Below the pieces are notes generated by a model that was given only the letters and a program-made list of their open reading frames with translations, did no database searches and was not told where the DNA came from. From SURF-21 sp964592775 (GTDB lineage Bacteria; Actinomycetota; Geothermincolia; Geothermincolales; RBG-13-55-18), in NCBI GenBank assembly GCA_964592775.1, contig CAZQFX010000096.1:1-10913 (forward strand): a stretch of DNA of 10,913 nt, in the 5' to 3' direction. A program made the translations under genes and the position numbers. Shown here in pieces: positions 4,701-10,913 of this stretch (position 1 is the first letter of the stretch; every line of letters begins with the position of its first letter).

Positions 4701-7485
4701 GGTCCAAGCCCCCTTTCAGACCCGTCCTCACGCGGTCTTTCAACTCCCCTACCTTTCCCCTGTTCCACGTGGTCACCTTGGAGAAATAACCGACTATGCG
4801 GGTGATGCCGTAGATGTTTTCAGCGCCGCAGTTCGGGCACGTCTCGTGCAGGCCGCGGTGGGTGCGCGAACAGTCGTTGCATACCGTGAACTCCGGGGAG
4901 AAGGCGATCTGCGACGACTGGGTGTTGCGGAAGGTCTTGATGACGAAATTCCCGATCGATCCCGGATGCGGTTGGTTCTCCCCCAGCCAGATATGGCATA
5001 TGGCCCCCGCCTCGATGAGGGGGTGGAAGAGGCTCTGTTTCTGCACCCTCTCTATGTAATCGAGGTCCGCCTCCACGTTGAGGTGCACGCTGTTGGTGTA
5101 GTAGAACTCCTCTCTCTCCAGGTCGCCCTTGAGCACCTGCGCCGCTTGAGAGGGATAGTATTTCGTGTCCAGCTTGGCCAGGCGGTAGCCGCTCGATTCC
5201 GCCGGCGATTCCTCCAGCACCATGTTGATACCGTATTGCTCCGAGAGCCGCTTGCAGGTCAGGTTCATGTGCGCTATGACCTTGAGCCCGTACTTGAGGG
5301 CTTCCTGCGACTGGTGCAGCTCCATGCCCGTATGGTACTGCACCATCTCGTTGAGGCCGAGCAGCCCCGCCAGGTAGGTCAGGCGTTCCAGCCTGAGGTA
5401 GGGCTCGCCGTCCTTGGCATCGCAGAGCACGGAGAGCGGCCCGTTCACGCCCTGGGCGAGCAGGCCGGCGATGAACTCCTTCTTCTGCAGGTGGGCCTTG
5501 GCCACCATCTCCATCGCCTTCTCCAGCTCGTGGAAGAGGACCTCGTCGGACCAGTTGGCCTTGTAGGCGATGCGCGGCAGGTTGACGGTGATGTTCTGCA
5601 GCGCGGAGAAGCGCATCCTCTCCGGGGTCATCACCTCCTGGAGGTCCTGTTCCTTCAGTTTCAGCTTCAGCCTGCAGCATTGCGATACGGTGATCTCGTC
5701 GCCGCGGTCGAAGACGAAGTAGGTGATCCCCTGCCGCGACGCCACCCTGCAGGCGAGGTCCAGGAACTCCTCGTGGCCCTCGGTGCGGAAGAAGTCCTCG
5801 TTGATGTGGAGAAGGGGTTTGGGGAAGACGAAGGTCTTGCCCATGGCGTCACCCTCCAGGTACACATCGAAGAGCGCGGTGAGGAAGTCCTGCGCCTCCT
5901 TCTCGTAATCCTTGTAGGTCTTTCCCGTGTACACCCCTCCGGGGCCGATGGCGGGGGCGTCGCGGAAATGGCGCGGTATGTTCCAGTAGAGGTTGAAGTC
6001 GGTGAACACCACTTGCGATCCCCGGGCGCCGGCGAGCTGATTGAATTCGTATATGAGCATCTGCGCCAGCTGCTTGATGCGGCCGTATTCCAGCCCCACC
6101 AGGTAGGGCGCGAAGAACATGTTCACCGCCTCCCAACCGATGGCCCCCGCGTAGTGCGACTGCAGGGTGGAAGCCATTTTCACCATGTGGCCGATGAGCA
6201 CCTCGGGGTGCTTCGCGGGACGCGAGGTGCTGGTGATGTTGGGTAGCGAGATGCCGTACTTCTTGATATAGTCCAGGCTGTGCCCGCCGCAGTTATGGGA
6301 ATATATTCCGTTGGCTATGAGGGTACCGCTCGCGGTGGTGACATCGTATATGTAGACGTCGAGGACGTCGATCCGCTCGGCCATGACCACCCTGGCGCGC
6401 CGCGTGGCGGGGGACGGCATCCCCTTCCTCTTCTCGCGGCTGCGCCGCGGCCTCGGCCCCGATGCCGCCTGTGTCGTCTCCGCCACCAGCTCCTGCAGCC
6501 TCTGGTGCGCGACGTAGACGTCCTCGGCGTTGAAGCGGAACTTGAAGGAAGTGGCGTTGGCCTCGACCAGGTGGGTGATGTCGATCTCCTCCAGCCCCCG
6601 CGCCCTGCCCTCCTCGAGGTCGAGCGTCTCCATCTCCTCTCCCACGCGCACCATGGAAGCGGGCTTGACGTCTTCCGCGGTTATCACCGGATGGTCGTGG
6701 GTCACGACGCAGTACTTGCCGTCGGATGTGGCCAGGAATACCATGGCCTTCCCCAGCCGGTCCTTCTTGACCACCCTCTTGATATCCGTCCAGTTCCCGC
6801 CGCGGTCGAGCATCTCCAGGGTATGGGGGTATTTGACCCGCACCGACGGCTCCGGCCTGGTCTCCCCGGGGAAGAGGTGGTATAGCTGCTCCATGGTGGT
6901 GGTGAAGACGAGGTGCGAGCCCTTTACCCGCCAGTGCACCACCGTGTCCCCGAGGTAGGAGTAGGGGCGGATGATGAAGCCCAGGTCATGGAGGTGGATG
7001 TCTCCCACCATGTGGGCGCGCGCGATGTCCTCGGTGAACACGTTGCGCAGGGCGAATTCCTTGAGTAACGCCTCCGCCAGGGTGAGGTTTATTGATTCCG
7101 GGTTATGGGTGGTATTGGAGTTCTCCTTGTTGGCGCTGGTTATGATCTGCTCCACGTCGTACATGGGCAGGCCGACGTGGGAATGCTTCTTGTGCATGGT
7201 GCCCAGTCCGCGCTCCAAGAGCTCCAGGTCGACCAGCTCGCGGATGATGGAGGTGGTCACGGTGTTCATGCGCCCCTGGATTATCCGCTCCTCCACCGCG
7301 TCGGATATCTCCTGCGCCAGTTCCATGCTGGCGTCGGTCTCCAAGACGAGCGAGCTGGCGATCTTGCTCTTGTCCCAGAGGTTTATCTCTTCCTTGGAGG
7401 AGGTGCTTACCAGAAGCGCTATATCGGTGGCGTCTTCCGCCCCCCCCCTTCTCCTCAATACCCTTATATTATTGGCAGCGGACAC
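4663..7485 (-). CDS. nrdD: Anaerobic (class III) ribonucleoside-triphosphate reductase containing a mini-intein
   Basis: NrdD reduces ribonucleoside triphosphates to deoxy forms by a glycyl radical mechanism under anaerobic conditions. The 940-codon frame has an ATP-cone-like region (about 33-95), the MHKKHSHVGLPMYDVEQII segment, GDIHLHDLGF (161-170), an intein (176-398), then CGGHSLDYIKKYG and AKHPEVLIGHMVKMAS of the barrel. Later landmarks are SQCCR (601-605, C604 aligning with the thiyl cysteine by its C-R pattern), a zinc ribbon C869/C872/C883/C886, and RIVGY with the radical glycine G899 followed by TTWNRGKVGELKDR. Removing the intein leaves 717 residues, a normal length. Start is GTG at 7485 with a G-rich ribosome site about 6 bases ahead. 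It follows nrdR by 30 bases. A run of nine G (codons 13-16) could slip and is worth verifying. Confidence 0.96.
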   Translation of the reverse strand: MSAANNIRVLRRRGGAEDATDIALLVSTSSKEEINLWDKSKIASSLVLETDASMELAQEISDAVEERIIQGRMNTVTTSIIRELVDLELLERGLGTMHKKHSHVGLPMYDVEQIITSANKENSNTTHNPESINLTLAEALLKEFALRNVFTEDIARAHMVGDIHLHDLGFIIRPYSYLGDTVVHWRVKGSHLVFTTTMEQLYHLFPGETRPEPSVRVKYPHTLEMLDRGGNWTDIKRVVKKDRLGKAMVFLATSDGKYCVVTHDHPVITAEDVKPASMVRVGEEMETLDLEEGRARGLEEIDITHLVEANATSFKFRFNAEDVYVAHQRLQELVAETTQAASGPRPRRSREKRKGMPSPATRRARVVMAERIDVLDVYIYDVTTASGTLIANGIYSHNCGGHSLDYIKKYGISLPNITSTSRPAKHPEVLIGHMVKMASTLQSHYAGAIGWEAVNMFFAPYLVGLEYGRIKQLAQMLIYEFNQLAGARGSQVVFTDFNLYWNIPRHFRDAPAIGPGGVYTGKTYKDYEKEAQDFLTALFDVYLEGDAMGKTFVFPKPLLHINEDFFRTEGHEEFLDLACRVASRQGITYFVFDRGDEITVSQCCRLKLKLKEQDLQEVMTPERMRFSALQNITVNLPRIAYKANWSDEVLFHELEKAMEMVAKAHLQKKEFIAGLLAQGVNGPLSVLCDAKDGEPYLRLERLTYLAGLLGLNEMVQYHTGMELHQSQEALKYGLKVIAHMNLTCKRLSEQYGINMVLEESPAESSGYRLAKLDTKYYPSQAAQVLKGDLEREEFYYTNSVHLNVEADLDYIERVQKQSLFHPLIEAGAICHIWLGENQPHPGSIGNFVIKTFRNTQSSQIAFSPEFTVCNDCSRTHRGLHETCPNCGAENIYGITRIVGYFSKVTTWNRGKVGELKDRVRTGLKGGLDHAALEGIREAGL
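6292..6960 (-). other. Mini-intein (223 residues) in NrdD, lacking a homing endonuclease
   Basis: The in-frame insert runs from S176 to N398 of the NrdD precursor. Block A is at its start (SYLGDTVVHWRVKG), block B is CVVTHDHPVITAEDV with T262 and H265 of the TxxH motif, block F is VLDVYIYDVTTASGT, and block G is ANGIYSHN followed by C399, the +1 nucleophile. Joining Y175 to C399 rebuilds RPYCGGHSLDY, the uninterrupted NrdD motif. I see no LAGLIDADG motif; the middle is a charged linker with an Arg-rich stretch (about 343-366). That is expected of a mini-intein that has lost its endonuclease. Ser as first residue with Cys at +1 is allowed for class 1 inteins. Splicing residues all look intact, so it should be active; activity itself is inferred. 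Confidence 0.93.
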
Positions 7486-7515
7486 GTCGTTCCCCCCTCT
7501 CTGGCGCGAAACAGC

Positions 7516-7980
7516 CTAAGCGTCTTCCTTCTTCTTCAGCAGCTGCCCCAGCTCGCTCTGAAATTCGGTGATATCCTTGAAATCCTTGTATACCGAGGCG
7601 AATCGGAGGTAGGCGATCTCGTCTAGCTCCTTCAGTTTCTTGAGCACGGCCATGCCTATGAGGCTTGTCGGTATCTCTTTCTTCCCCTCCGCTCTGAGCT
7701 CGGCCTCGATATCCGAGGCCACGTCCTCTACCTGCTGGCTCGTCACCGGCCTCTTCTCGAAGGCCTTGCGCAACCCTACCAGGATCTTCTCCCTCTTGTA
7801 GGGCTCCCTGTCGCCGTTCCTCTTCACTACCGTTACCGGGAACTGGTCGAACCTCTCAAAGGTGGTGAACCTCTTGCTGCAGTTCTTGCATTCCCTTCTA
7901 CGCCGGATCACCTGCCCGTTGTCCGCGCTTCGTGAGTCGATCACTTTGCTGTCCGGGTTTCCGCAAAAGGGGCACTTCAT
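7516..7980 (-). CDS. nrdR: Transcriptional repressor NrdR
   Basis: NrdR senses ATP/dATP balance and represses ribonucleotide reductase genes. The 154-residue product has the N-terminal zinc ribbon MKCPFCG...CKNC (C3, C6, C31, C34) with the DSRSADNGQVIRRRREC signature, then an ATP-cone (about 50-138: FPVTVVKRNGDREPYKREKI through IAYLRFASVYKDF). Length is normal. The ATG at 7980 is chosen since GAGGGGAT lies 5-6 bases before it and the family begins MKCPFC; an upstream start at 7998 would overlap that ribosome site. It heads the operon with nrdD 30 bases downstream. Two NrdR-box-like sequences at its own promoter imply autoregulation together with nrdD. Confidence 0.97.
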   Translation of the reverse strand: MKCPFCGNPDSKVIDSRSADNGQVIRRRRECKNCSKRFTTFERFDQFPVTVVKRNGDREPYKREKILVGLRKAFEKRPVTSQQVEDVASDIEAELRAEGKKEIPTSLIGMAVLKKLKELDEIAYLRFASVYKDFKDITEFQSELGQLLKKKEDA

Positions 7981-8005
7981 CGCGTATCCCCTCCCCAAAC
8001 AGTAT

Positions 8006-8021
8006 ATCCCATATCTTGTGC
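8006..8021 (-). promoter_or_regulatory. NrdR box (downstream, weaker)
   Basis: Minus strand GCACAAGATATGGGAT against the NrdR consensus acaCwAtATaTwGtgt matches at 11 of 16 positions, including all six most conserved bases (C4, A6, A8, T9, T11, G13). Its centre is 33 bases from the other box, about three helical turns; published pairs are usually 31-32 apart. It lies at or just after the predicted transcription start. Confidence 0.55.
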
Positions 8022-8030
8022 TATATGATG

Positions 8031-8060
8031 ACTATAAAACACTAAATGTTGCGTTGTCAA
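8031..8060 (-). promoter_or_regulatory. Promoter of the nrdR-nrdD operon
   Basis: On the minus strand a perfect -35 TTGACA (8055-8060) is followed by an 18-base spacer and -10 TATAGT (8031-8036, 5 of 6). The expected start is near 8024, leaving a leader of about 44 bases to the nrdR ATG with no sign of a riboswitch. The spacer is almost wholly filled by the stronger NrdR box. Confidence 0.75.
8039..8054 (-). promoter_or_regulatory. NrdR box (upstream, between -35 and -10)
   Basis: Minus strand ACGCAACATTTAGTGT matches acaCwAtATaTwGtgt at 13 of 16 positions, including all six core bases. It sits exactly between the -35 and -10 hexamers, so NrdR bound here would compete directly with RNA polymerase. 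Pairing with the 8006-8021 box is the usual NrdR architecture. Confidence 0.7.
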
Positions 8061-8155
8061 GGGTTTTTGAGAAAATACTTCCATTATTTTACTATCTATC
8101 TACCTCACGGTTACAGCTGAACGGCAATCTTTTATCAACGTTAACTTCAGGGTTA

Positions 8156-8863
8156 TTATTGCAGGTAAAACTCGTGGGATTGGAGGTAACCCTCCCACGA
8201 CGGTATAGATATCTCGATCATTATCCTTTCCCCATCCATCCTGGCCGCGTCCAGCTCACAGTCCATGGGGAGGCCGCTTAACTCCACGGTCTCTACCGTT
8301 ACATCAAGGTCCGCCTGTGAACCTGTGGTGCCGCTAGAGCTATCCGCGGGCTCGATCGCAAGCGTGTTTTCGCCACTGGCCTTGACCTTGTATTGAGTCT
8401 TTTTTCCCTCCACGGCGGCGTAAAGGCGGCCGTCCTCGACGAAAAATCCGCCTCCGGGAAGCGCGAGTGCCTGGTTCAGGTCCGACAGATCGATCCCGAT
8501 AACCGCCTTCAGGCGCGAGATGTCCCTTATCTCCAGCTTCCCGGTGAGGAGGGAGGCCATCTTCAGTTCCACGTCGTAGAGGTTGACGCGGCACGTGTAA
8601 AGCATGCTCTCCAGCGCGCCCTCCTCCACGGAGTATTCGACCTCCCCCTCCCAATCGAGCTGCAGCTCGCCGAGGTGATTGCGGCCCAGGCTGAGCAGGT
8701 AGGGGAAGGAGTTGATGTTCACCTCCAGGTTGGGGGGGAGGTCGTATTGAGAGCGCAGGGCGCGTTCCATCCCGTACTGGCTGAGCAGGGTCACGCCGAC
8801 CTCGGCCGCCAGCAGCAGCGCTAGGAGCGTTATCGCGACGAACAGCAGTTTACGCAAGGACAT
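8156..8863 (-). CDS. DUF2993 (LmeA-like) membrane-anchored lipid-binding protein
   Basis: A 235-residue protein with an N-terminal hydrophobic segment (about residues 5-27, LLFVAITLLALLLAAEVGV) acting as anchor or signal. It is followed by a beta-rich extracytoplasmic domain of the DUF2993 family, in which mycobacterial LmeA binds phospholipid and supports mannan maturation. Family features are the ...IEVNINSFPYLLSL-like strand here as LEVNINSFPYLLSL (46-59), VNLYDVELKMASLLTGKLEIRDI (93-115) and the final SWEGYLQSHEFYL. There is no lipobox cysteine. It ends with a double TAA. The start is ambiguous: AGGAGGG touches the ATG at 8863, whereas the in-frame TTG at 8857 has a normal 7-base spacing. 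It stands alone between gpsA (148-base gap) and the nrd operon promoter. Ligand and role are unknown. Confidence 0.85.
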   Translation of the reverse strand: MSLRKLLFVAITLLALLLAAEVGVTLLSQYGMERALRSQYDLPPNLEVNINSFPYLLSLGRNHLGELQLDWEGEVEYSVEEGALESMLYTCRVNLYDVELKMASLLTGKLEIRDISRLKAVIGIDLSDLNQALALPGGGFFVEDGRLYAAVEGKKTQYKVKASGENTLAIEPADSSSGTTGSQADLDVTVETVELSGLPMDCELDAARMDGERIMIEISIPSWEGYLQSHEFYLQ

Positions 8864-8937
8864 CCCTCCTCATAAGCATCGCTCCATCATTTTATCCGGG
8901 GAGGGTGACATCCCTGTCCCGCAAGGACGTGCCCGGC

Positions 8938-8962
8938 TTCTCCCGCGGCATCGCGGCGAGAA
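8938..8962. repeat. GC-rich hairpin in the gpsA to DUF2993 gap
   Basis: TTCTCCCGCG (8938-8947) pairs with CGCGG-C-GAGAA (8952-8962) with a single bulged C and a four-base loop. No T-run follows on either strand, so a classical intrinsic terminator is unlikely. It might mark the end of the plsY-gpsA transcript or be an RNA structure in the DUF2993 leader. A TAAAAT (8889-8894, minus strand) closer to the gene could be a -10 but lacks a matching -35. Confidence 0.35.
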
Positions 8963-9011
8963 ACATGCGCGCCATGACCACGGAAAACGGGAACGGGGCC
9001 CCGAGCAGGGG

Positions 9012-10049
9012 TCAGTCTTTTCTCAGCAGGAAGTCGCGGTAGAGGGATTCCTCGCTCTCCTCCTTCAAGCGGCGGGTCATGAGATTTTCCAGCAACTGCG
9101 CCGGGAACGCCTTCTCCTCGATCACGGCCTGCACCCCCTGCGCGATAGGGATCTCGGTCCCCATCCCCCGGGCCATTTCCACCACCGCGCGCGTGGCGAA
9201 GACCCCCTCCACCACCATCCTGCTCTCCGCCAGGACGGCGGAAGCAGAGCCTCCCTCCCCCAGTCTCTCTCCGAAGCCGCGGTTGCGGGAATGCCTGCTG
9301 ATGCAGGTGACGATGAGGTCCCCCACGCCGCTCAGCCCGGAGAAAGTGATGGGATTGGCGCCGAGGGCGCTGCCGAAACGCGCCATCTCCGCCAGCCCCC
9401 GGGTGATGAGGCTGGCCTTGGCGTTGTCGCCCAGGCCCAGGCCGTCCAGCATGCCCGCCGCCACCGCGATGATGTTCTTGTATGCCCCGCCCACCTCCAC
9501 ACCCACGACGTCTGAGTTGGTATAGACGCGGAAATAAGGGGAGCTGAAGGAGGCCTGCAGGCCGCGGGAGAGCTCGGGGTCCCCGGACGCGATGACCGTG
9601 GCGCTGGGGACCTTTCTCGCCACCTCCTCGGCGTGGTTGGGGCCGGAGAGCACCGCCACGCCCATAGCGGCGTCACGTCCCAGTTCCTCGGCGATGGTCT
9701 CCGAGAGCCGTCGGTTGGTGCCGTAGTCGAAGCCCTTGGCGAGGTTGAGGACTGCGGCATCCCGCGGCACGCGATCCGCCATGGCATGCGCGACCTCTCT
9801 CGTCCAGCGCGATGGCACGGCCATCACCACCACCTGCGATCCAGACAGGGCTTGCGCCACGTCGCCGTGAGCCACCATGCCGGACGGCAGTTCGACGTCG
9901 CTGAGAAAAAGGGGGTTCGCGTGCGCGCGGTTGATGCCCTCCACCACCTCGGGTTCCCTGGCCCACACCCTCACCTCGTTGCCCAGCAGCGCCAGGTGCG
10001 CGGCCATCGCGGTTCCCCAGCTGCCCGCTCCGATCACGCTTACCTTCAT
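9012..10049 (-). CDS. gpsA: NAD(P)+-dependent glycerol-3-phosphate dehydrogenase
   Basis: GpsA reduces dihydroxyacetone phosphate to sn-glycerol-3-phosphate in the cytoplasm, supplying the backbone for phospholipids. The 345-residue product has the N-terminal dinucleotide-binding GAGSWGT (7-13), VMAVPS (75-80), NLAKGF with K105 (102-107), SGPNHAEEV (135-143), the GGAYKNIIAVAAG segment carrying catalytic K191, GDNAKASLITRGLAEM (207-222), and GVGDLIVTCISRHSRNRGFG (241-260). Length and order are standard. Its ATG at 10049 overlaps the plsY stop as ATGA, so the two are translationally coupled, and PlsY uses the product directly. A short GC stem after the stop lacks a T-run, so the end of this transcript is unclear. 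Confidence 0.97.
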   Translation of the reverse strand: MKVSVIGAGSWGTAMAAHLALLGNEVRVWAREPEVVEGINRAHANPLFLSDVELPSGMVAHGDVAQALSGSQVVVMAVPSRWTREVAHAMADRVPRDAAVLNLAKGFDYGTNRRLSETIAEELGRDAAMGVAVLSGPNHAEEVARKVPSATVIASGDPELSRGLQASFSSPYFRVYTNSDVVGVEVGGAYKNIIAVAAGMLDGLGLGDNAKASLITRGLAEMARFGSALGANPITFSGLSGVGDLIVTCISRHSRNRGFGERLGEGGSASAVLAESRMVVEGVFATRAVVEMARGMGTEIPIAQGVQAVIEEKAFPAQLLENLMTRRLKEESEESLYRDFLLRKD

Positions 10050-10684
10050 GTCCCGGCCTCCCCGGGCGGGGTCCTTCCGAGCTTTATCTTCGGCTCCTCT
10101 CCTCTCAGCAGCCGCTTGATGTTCTCGCGGTGTTTGTAGACGGCGAAAACGCTGGCCAGGACGGCGATGGCGATGTAAGGCCAGTACTCACCCATGTCTC
10201 CCCATAAAGAGATCACCGATGACACGGGAAAGGCCACCGCCGCCGTGATGGAGCCCAGGGACATTATGCGCGTGAGCAGCACGGCCAGGAGGAAAGCCCC
10301 CATCACCGCGACTATGACCTGCCAGGGGTAGGCGGCGATGATCACCCCGCCGCTGGTGGCTATGCCCTTGCCCCCCTTGAACTTCAGGAAGACGCTCCAG
10401 TTATGCCCGATGATCGACGCCAGGCCGGCGAGGAGCGACAGGTTGGGGCCCAACCCGATCGCCCTGCCGATAGCCACAGCGGCCACGCCCTTGGCCATGT
10501 CCAGCAGCATGACGGCGATGAACGGCTGCGCTCCGAAATTGCGCAGCACGTTGGTGGCGCCTATGTTCCCCGATCCCATTTTGCGCAGGTCCTGTTTGAA
10601 CAGCAGCTTGGACACCACCAGCCCGAAGGGGATGGAGCCTAGCAGATAACCGGCCGCTATCCAGAGAGCCGCCTCGAGGTCCAA
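10046..10684 (-). CDS. plsY: Acyl-phosphate:glycerol-3-phosphate acyltransferase
   Basis: PlsY is an integral membrane enzyme that transfers an acyl group from acyl-phosphate to glycerol-3-phosphate, giving lysophosphatidate. The 212-residue product has GYLLGSIPFGLVVSK (12-26), GSGNIGATNVLR (37-48) and GHNWSVFLKFKGGKGIAT (93-110), the three active-site segments, and about seven hydrophobic helices. The start is TTG at 10684: an AAGGTGG ribosome site ends 7 bases before it, and the product then begins at the family's normal position. The frame stays open to the right edge, adding 76 residues that are low in similarity to any PlsY I know and carry no signal features, so I exclude them. It overlaps gpsA by four bases. 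In many Gram-positives der precedes plsY; it is not seen here. Confidence 0.95.
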   Translation of the reverse strand: MDLEAALWIAAGYLLGSIPFGLVVSKLLFKQDLRKMGSGNIGATNVLRNFGAQPFIAVMLLDMAKGVAAVAIGRAIGLGPNLSLLAGLASIIGHNWSVFLKFKGGKGIATSGGVIIAAYPWQVIVAVMGAFLLAVLLTRIMSLGSITAAVAFPVSSVISLWGDMGEYWPYIAIAVLASVFAVYKHRENIKRLLRGEEPKIKLGRTPPGEAGT

Positions 10685-10750
10685 TGCAGCACCACCTTTT
10701 TTGCCCTGCCGCGTCCGAGCAGCGCCTGTATGGCCGCGGACATATGGTTG

Positions 10751-10782
10751 AATATAGCACATCCGCAAACGCCCCGTTTGCG
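10751..10782 (-). promoter_or_regulatory. Perfect hairpin/operator upstream of plsY with possible -10
   Basis: CGCAAACG (10764-10771) and CGTTTGCG (10775-10782) form a perfect 8-bp inverted repeat with a 3-base gap. On the minus strand it is followed after 7 bases by TATATT (10751-10756), a plausible -10 about 67 bases before the plsY start. No T-run follows, so it is not a typical terminator. It may be an operator over the -35 region, or a terminator remnant of a gene beyond the window. The rest of 10783-10913 shows no gene I can support. Confidence 0.4.
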
Positions 10783-10913
10783 TGCCATGGGGTCGTGTCT
10801 CGAATCTTGGATCTTGAAAGAGCCGCGAACCACCGCATGTTCTCAGGGCAGGATCTCCAACAGGCTGTTCCGAAAATAGCCTTTGCGGTACCATATCTTG
10901 TTTCCCATTCATG

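Noticed and set aside
4618..6246. A 542-codon open frame on the + strand
   Set aside because: It lies entirely antisense to nrdD and the redoxin, has a low-complexity His/Val/Leu/Glu-rich translation and no domain; it is a codon-bias shadow of a GC-rich gene.
8061..8155. Terminator or small gene between the DUF2993 stop and the nrdR promoter
   Set aside because: The stretch is AT-rich but I find no stable hairpin plus T-run and no open frame with a ribosome site.
10685..10912. 76-residue N-terminal extension of PlsY to the window edge
   Set aside because: It lacks PlsY similarity, contains the hairpin and possible -10, and the TTG at 10684 has a well-spaced ribosome site.

Overview
The window is a GC-rich bacterial segment. 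All twelve genes I can support lie on the minus strand, so transcription runs from high to low coordinates. The gene set suggests an anaerobic, high-GC Gram-positive lineage, most likely an early-branching anaerobic actinobacterium. It combines an oxygen-sensitive class III ribonucleotide reductase, a DUF3786 protein typical of strict anaerobes, a DUF2993/LmeA-like lipid-binding protein typical of Actinobacteria, frequent GTG/TTG starts and PlsY/GpsA phospholipid synthesis. The taxonomic placement is an inference from gene content.

Layout in transcription order: (1) 10685-10913, a non-coding stretch with a perfect hairpin, leads into plsY (10046-10684) and gpsA (9012-10049). These overlap by an ATGA and make the first acyl-glycerol phosphate and its glycerol-3-phosphate backbone. 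(2) After a 148-base gap comes a membrane-anchored DUF2993/LmeA-like protein (8156-8863). (3) The deoxynucleotide operon follows: nrdR (7516-7980), nrdD (4663-7485), a glutaredoxin-like redoxin (4455-4700), nrdG (3731-4453) and probably a DUF3786 protein (2981-3634). Its promoter (TTGACA, 18 bases, TATAGT) has one NrdR box filling the spacer and a second box downstream, which points to autorepression by NrdR. nrdD carries an in-frame mini-intein of 223 residues that splits the enzyme just before the conserved RPY|CGGHS active-site segment. (4) A PadR regulator (2331-2879) with an AT-rich palindromic operator/promoter and a TetR regulator (1812-2324) form a two-gene regulatory operon. The TetR frame is cut by a TAA, yet the same frame continues for 39 more TetR-like codons and ends at a TAG directly followed by a terminator-like hairpin. 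(5) A 659-base gene-free stretch (1033-1691) holds that hairpin, a good leftward promoter with a 9-bp palindrome at the predicted start point, and a run of inverted repeats. One of these is a 32-bp imperfect inverted repeat around a GGGTCAGACCC core, resembling a REP/MITE-type element. (6) A two-gene acyl-metabolism operon follows: a PaaI-type hotdog thioesterase (610-1032) and a short-chain dehydrogenase (1-574, cut by the window edge).

The most interesting points are the nrdD intein, the interrupted TetR gene next to a candidate operator, the promoter/NrdR-box layout and the structured element in the 1033-1691 leader. I found no tRNA, rRNA, CRISPR array or intact transposase.
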